DNA of 64,000 nucleotides from Pacificispira sp040217575 (GTDB lineage: Bacteria > Pseudomonadota > Alphaproteobacteria > UBA8366 > Aestuariispiraceae): the NCBI GenBank assembly GCA_040217575.1, contig JAVJPW010000002.1, forward strand, positions 806,001-870,000, in the 5' to 3' direction. The notes beneath the pieces were generated by a model. The model was not told the DNA's origin, searched no databases, and worked only from the letters and a program-made list of their open reading frames with translations. Both the position numbers and the translations under genes were made by a program. How positions within the stretch are numbered: the first letter of the stretch is position 1; each line of letters begins with the position of its first letter. Shown here one piece after another: positions 60,437 to 64,000 of the stretch.

Positions 60437-61681
60437 CTAACGAGTCCTGAGCCATGGAGGCAGTTGAAATTCTGATTCGTTATAGGGTTCCGGTGCGATA
60501 AGCGCGTGGTCTGTATCAGATCCCATTATTTGATAAAAAAGGTGCGGAATTCCAAGCGACGGATCGCCAATTGCGTCCGGGTATGGAACAGCTGCTTGCC
60601 AATCACTGTGGTAATTGATTGTTCCGGACACACTTCTGAACGGGGTTGTCTTTAGACGATACGCTATGCGTCTGTTTTGTTCGAAATTTCCCGGTCCCCC
60701 TGTCCCCCCGGCTAGTGAAGCAGCCAATGCGAAATGATGGAGTGAAGTGTAGGGTTGGTACCCAACCTCAGGGGTCGACATCTCGCCATATCGTTGTCGG
60801 TATTTGTCGGCGAAAGTACGTCCACGCGTGTCCCGCAGTAGCCCGATGACGGTACCGACAATCGCCCCTCGACCCTTGTCACCTACAATGTCCAAAAAAC
60901 TGCGGTGAAGTGCGCCGTATTGCAAATACAGCAAGCATGGAATTGGGTTTTCCATGAACTGAAGATGGAACCTGGCAAGGTCACCTGCATAAAAGTGCGT
61001 ATTTGCTAAAACAGATGGGTCCGTCGCTCTAATTTCATCAAGCAAAGGCGTCCAATTCGTTATCGGCGCTCGGGCAATTTTGGGGCCATAGACTGGGACC
61101 CAACCAAATTGCTTCGCACAGGACGCCATCGCGTTTGCTATAACGATGCTGTAGGGCTTGGCCCCCGACACAATTGCCAGTCGGTTGTTCCGAGGTAACC
61201 ATTGGCCGGAGTCTCTGAGCCAAGAGACCAGCTTTATGAAGCCTTGACCATACCAGTACTCCGCTGGATCACCCATGAAGCAACCGAAGTAGCGATTGGG
61301 ATCGCCCATCACCGAGTCATGATGCTGCAGTAGAGTATTGTGATGAATGTAAATTATACCTGCATCTGCGATCGGCTCATATTCAGAGTTTTGTGGGCCG
61401 ATGTTGTAACCGTTGACTATTGCATGGACGCCGTGATCGTCGATCAATGTGTGGGCCGCGCGCACAACCTCTTCGGCGCTTTGGGATCGAGTGTCGACGA
61501 AGACTGGCTCAATCTTCTTGCCCAGGATCCCCCCCAGATCGTTGATTTCCTCCATAGCCATGACAAACCCATTCTTGAACTCCCTTCCATCCGCTGCTGA
61601 AGGGCCTGTCAACGGCACCATGCTTCCAATCGGGATAGTATCATTGGAGTGCTGGTGGGGTGTTGGTTGGCGCGATTCCAT
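60437..61681 (-). CDS. Periplasmic-binding-protein-like sensor (AmiC/FmdD/UrtA type) without visible signal peptide
   Basis: 414 residues of the amide/urea-binding Peripla_BP_5 type: PIGSMVPLTGPSAADGREFK near the start, then GVHAIVNGYNIGPQNSEYEP and ANTHFYAGDLARFHLQFMEN. The N-terminus (MESRQPTPHQHSND) is polar and has no hydrophobic core, so the protein is probably cytoplasmic. It follows a soluble histidine kinase gene by 15 bp and no ABC membrane genes are near. A signalling role like that of AmiC, which senses amides in the cytoplasm, is more likely than transport. A lost signal peptide or a wrong start remains possible. Confidence 0.8.
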   Translation of the reverse strand: MESRQPTPHQHSNDTIPIGSMVPLTGPSAADGREFKNGFVMAMEEINDLGGILGKKIEPVFVDTRSQSAEEVVRAAHTLIDDHGVHAIVNGYNIGPQNSEYEPIADAGIIYIHHNTLLQHHDSVMGDPNRYFGCFMGDPAEYWYGQGFIKLVSWLRDSGQWLPRNNRLAIVSGAKPYSIVIANAMASCAKQFGWVPVYGPKIARAPITNWTPLLDEIRATDPSVLANTHFYAGDLARFHLQFMENPIPCLLYLQYGALHRSFLDIVGDKGRGAIVGTVIGLLRDTRGRTFADKYRQRYGEMSTPEVGYQPYTSLHHFALAASLAGGTGGPGNFEQNRRIAYRLKTTPFRSVSGTINYHSDWQAAVPYPDAIGDPSLGIPHLFYQIMGSDTDHALIAPEPYNESEFQLPPWLRTR

Positions 61682-61696
61682 TCCTTGCGTCTCGAG

Positions 61697-63316
61697 CTAG
61701 TGTCGGGGGCTTGCGGAGTCCGAAGATTTGCTAACGCGCGGGCCGGCTACCGAGAGTTCACGAACCAGCTCCGGTTCATAAAGAATGTTGTGCATCATTA
61801 CCCGCAAGCGAGGTGGGCTGACGGGTTTGATCAGGACCGGAAATCCTTGCGAACGAATACCTTCGATTAGGGAGGGCTCGGTATCAGCCGTAACGATCAC
61901 GGCGGGAATCTCAGCTTCTAGCTTCTCTCGAATCTCTCGGACGAGATCGTTCCCCATTAGACCACCGTGAAGACGAAGGTCGGATATAATCAGGTCCGGA
62001 CAAAGCTCGAGTGTCCGAAGTGAGTCTGTGAAATCCTGGTGCACGTTTAACGCTTCGACATTGATACCCCACCGCTCCAACAGTTCGACCAATGCTTCTC
62101 GCAGAATCACATCATCTTCCAGAACCAGAACAGATAGACCGACGAACTCACCGCCAATCTTCTCCGAAATCTCCGGTTCTCCAATTTCACTGTGCATGAT
62201 ATCGCCGAGAGGCAAATTTATGGAGAAGATCGACCCTTCGTTTAGCCTAGAAGAAACGTCTATTTTGTGCCCGAGGATTTCGGCCAGTCGTTTGGAAATA
62301 TTCAACCCCAAGCCCAAGGATCCGCGACTCTTTCGAGCCCCATCGATTCGGAAGAACTCATCGAAGATGCATTCAATGTTTTCCTCAGAGATACCGACAC
62401 CTGAGTCTCGGACCTCAAGTCGAATTCCGTCACCATGTCGCCGACAACCCACCAGGACTCCGCCCCGTTCCGTATAGCGAATGGCGTTTGCGACGAGATT
62501 GCTTACGACCCGTTCCAATAGTGCGCGATCACTGACGACGGCGTATCGCGATGGTACAACGCGAAACTCCAAAGCCTTTTCTTTGGCTTGATGTGAAAAC
62601 TCCACGTTGAGGCGTTCCAGCAATGAGGATAGTTGGAACGTGGTGACTTTCGGCGTAATTTGGCCAGCATCCAGTTGACCGATATTTAGAAGCGCGCCAA
62701 GCAGGTCCTCCATAATGGAAACTGAGATATCCATCGCATGTAACAGGTCTTCACGATGCTCCTGCTCGGCGGTCATCATGCAGTTGTAGATTAGGATTTT
62801 GAGTGTAGCCAAAGGCTGGCGGAGGTCGTGGTTGGCGGCTCTTAGAAAGCGGGACTTTGTACGATCCGCGGATTGAGCCTCGAGTTTTGCCCGTTCCAAA
62901 GCACGCTCATTACGCTTTTCGAGCGTGACGTCGCGAAGGGTCATTACAATGCCAACACCTGGCAGTTGCCACCGTTCGCTTGCGATCACCCGGCCATCGA
63001 CAAGATTGTACACCCCTGACACACCGTTGAAGATGTCGGCCAGTTCTGCGTTCAACCAGGTATCGGGATCAATTGTGATCAGGGGTAAGCCTGATGCGGC
63101 GAAGCTTGCCAAAAAATCACCAATTGACGGGCGGTCTTCATGGCGTACGCCGGCGGCATTGAAAAATTCGCGACCGGGTTTGTTCAGGAATGCCAGTGTT
63201 TCATCGGCGCGCCATACTGCAACTGCATAGTCTAATGAATTGAGAACTTCAGAAAGGTCGAGGTCCGGAGCTTCTAAGGCAATCGGACCGCCGATGTCTT
63301 GCCCGGGGGGGATCAT
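61697..63316 (-). CDS. Soluble hybrid sensor histidine kinase (PAS-HisKA-HATPase-REC)
   Basis: 539 residues with no membrane spans. The PAS domain (about residues 20-130) starts NSLDYAVAVWRADETLAFLN. The phospho-accepting His163 is in AANHDLRQP, the N-box Asn276 in NLVANAIRYTE, and the G-boxes in DSGVGIS and SLGLGLNI. A C-terminal receiver domain has Asp401/402 (LEDDV), phospho-Asp446 (IISDLRLHG) and Lys497 (LIKPVS). Architecture and text resemble the NahK/ErcS' type kinases. It overlaps the response regulator gene by 4 bp (ATGA). The sensor ligand may be presented by the binding-protein-like product. Confidence 0.9.
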   Translation of the reverse strand: MIPPGQDIGGPIALEAPDLDLSEVLNSLDYAVAVWRADETLAFLNKPGREFFNAAGVRHEDRPSIGDFLASFAASGLPLITIDPDTWLNAELADIFNGVSGVYNLVDGRVIASERWQLPGVGIVMTLRDVTLEKRNERALERAKLEAQSADRTKSRFLRAANHDLRQPLATLKILIYNCMMTAEQEHREDLLHAMDISVSIMEDLLGALLNIGQLDAGQITPKVTTFQLSSLLERLNVEFSHQAKEKALEFRVVPSRYAVVSDRALLERVVSNLVANAIRYTERGGVLVGCRRHGDGIRLEVRDSGVGISEENIECIFDEFFRIDGARKSRGSLGLGLNISKRLAEILGHKIDVSSRLNEGSIFSINLPLGDIMHSEIGEPEISEKIGGEFVGLSVLVLEDDVILREALVELLERWGINVEALNVHQDFTDSLRTLELCPDLIISDLRLHGGLMGNDLVREIREKLEAEIPAVIVTADTEPSLIEGIRSQGFPVLIKPVSPPRLRVMMHNILYEPELVRELSVAGPRVSKSSDSASPRH

Positions 63317-63975
63317 CCCGCTTCGCCAAAATAGGTGATGGCAAAGTGAATAGCTTCTGAACGGTCCCGGATTTGAAGCTTCTTCATCGTGTTGTTCAGG
63401 TGGACACGAACTGTTTGTGGACTGATGCCTAACTCTTTGCCGGTGGCTGCGACCGACAGGCCGCGCCCAAGCATTTTAAGAACCTCACGTTCTCGCTCCG
63501 ACAGTAAGGTGATTTTGTCAAAAGCGGCGTCACCGCTGGTGGTTCGTGCCGATCGGCTTGGCGGGGGTGTTCCGTGCGAGCCGGTAATAATTTTTCTCGG
63601 GAAGGAAACTTCGCCTGAAAGCACGCGCTCAAGCGCCTGCATGATCTCCTCAGCCTGTGCAGACTTTGGAATGTAACCCACAACACCATGAGCGATCGAC
63701 TTAAGCACATAGTCGGGGTCTTCATGAACTGAGACAACAACGACAGGGACGTCGGGGTATTGTTCTCGCAGTGCCTTTAAACCATCAAATTCGTTAAAGC
63801 CGGGCATGATCAGATCTATGAGCATTAACCCGACATTCGGATGCGCGCCGAGTATTTCTCGCGCTTCTTTAAAATCCGACGCCTCAAGCGGTTCGAATTT
63901 TTGACTGAATTGCCGCATTACCTGCTTCAGCGTTTCGCGAACTATCCAGTGGTCGTCTGCGATTAGGACTTTCAT
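63313..63975 (-). CDS. NarL/FixJ-type response regulator
   Basis: 220 residues. The receiver has Asp7/Asp8 (IADDHW), phospho-acceptor Asp54 in LMLIDLIMPG and Lys104 in YIPKSAQ. The LuxR helix-turn-helix is LSEREREVLKMLGRGLSVAA to VRVHLNNTMKKLQIRDRSEA. It is the first gene of the regulator-kinase-sensor operon. Its target promoters are not evident from the sequence. Confidence 0.92.
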   Translation of the reverse strand: MKVLIADDHWIVRETLKQVMRQFSQKFEPLEASDFKEAREILGAHPNVGLMLIDLIMPGFNEFDGLKALREQYPDVPVVVVSVHEDPDYVLKSIAHGVVGYIPKSAQAEEIMQALERVLSGEVSFPRKIITGSHGTPPPSRSARTTSGDAAFDKITLLSEREREVLKMLGRGLSVAATGKELGISPQTVRVHLNNTMKKLQIRDRSEAIHFAITYFGEAG

Positions 63976-64000
63976 GATTCAACCGGTGGTTTCTCTAAAA

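Noticed and set aside
1..64000. CRISPR arrays, tRNA or rRNA genes
   Set aside because: No regularly spaced short repeats outside the TpsA coding repeats, and no cloverleaf or rRNA-like sequence was recognised on reading. A covariance-model search was not possible.

Overview
The window reads as an accessory, catabolism-rich stretch of an alphaproteobacterial genome. That placement is inferred from gene content: stacked LIV-type ABC, TTT and TRAP uptake systems, many Rieske, molybdenum and amidase enzymes, IclR/LacI/GntR/LysR regulators, IS6 and IS407-type elements, and moderately high G+C coding DNA. Rhodospirillales or a related order is plausible but not proven. No rRNA, tRNA or CRISPR array was seen.

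Layout. (1) 1-4475: the end of a branched-chain-amino-acid-type ABC operon (substrate-binding protein, two permeases, two ATPases). (2) 4551-16483: a segment bounded by two 784-bp IS6-family copies in the same orientation. Inside are a complete IS3-family (IS407-type) element, gene debris, a LacI-controlled operon (BKACE enzyme, alpha/beta hydrolase, LacI regulator) and a divergent operon (aconitase-type dehydratase subunits, tripartite tricarboxylate transporter). A perfect 18-bp palindrome lies inside the promoter between the two operons. (3) 16630-34397: a catabolic cluster. It holds a second LIV-type ABC transporter, a Rieske oxygenase, a ring-opening dioxygenase of the NicX/M29 fold, a three-subunit molybdenum hydroxylase with a CoxG-like protein, a flavodoxin, an FprA-type NADPH reductase, an IclR regulator, two amidase-signature enzymes and a maleate isomerase. 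The parts recall the lower nicotinate pathway (2,5-dihydroxypyridine to N-formylmaleamate, maleamate, maleate and fumarate), but with amidases where NicD/NicF would be. Three intergenic regions share tandem inverted repeats spaced 19 bp apart, which probably define the IclR regulon. (4) 34451-37603: flavin reductase, a histidine-ammonia-lyase-like enzyme with an altered selectivity residue, and a LysR regulator.

(5) 38113-47440: a two-partner secretion island (TpsB transporter, NarL-type response regulator, 1884-residue TpsA adhesin with 69-residue tandem repeats), flanked on both sides by decayed IS6-type transposase fragments. (6) 47536-59619: a second catabolic cluster with aldehyde dehydrogenase, TRAP transporter, phthalate-dioxygenase-type Rieske oxygenase and its reductase, GntR regulator, sulfatase, GMC oxidoreductase and DMT exporter. 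Two promoters here carry the same 14-bp palindrome, the likely GntR operator. (7) 59784-63975: a recombinase-associated remnant, then a minus-strand operon of NarL response regulator, soluble PAS histidine kinase with receiver domain, and a periplasmic-binding-protein-like sensor with no visible signal peptide.

The overall picture is modular: transporter, enzymes and local regulator travel together, and insertion sequences or their debris lie at or near several module boundaries.
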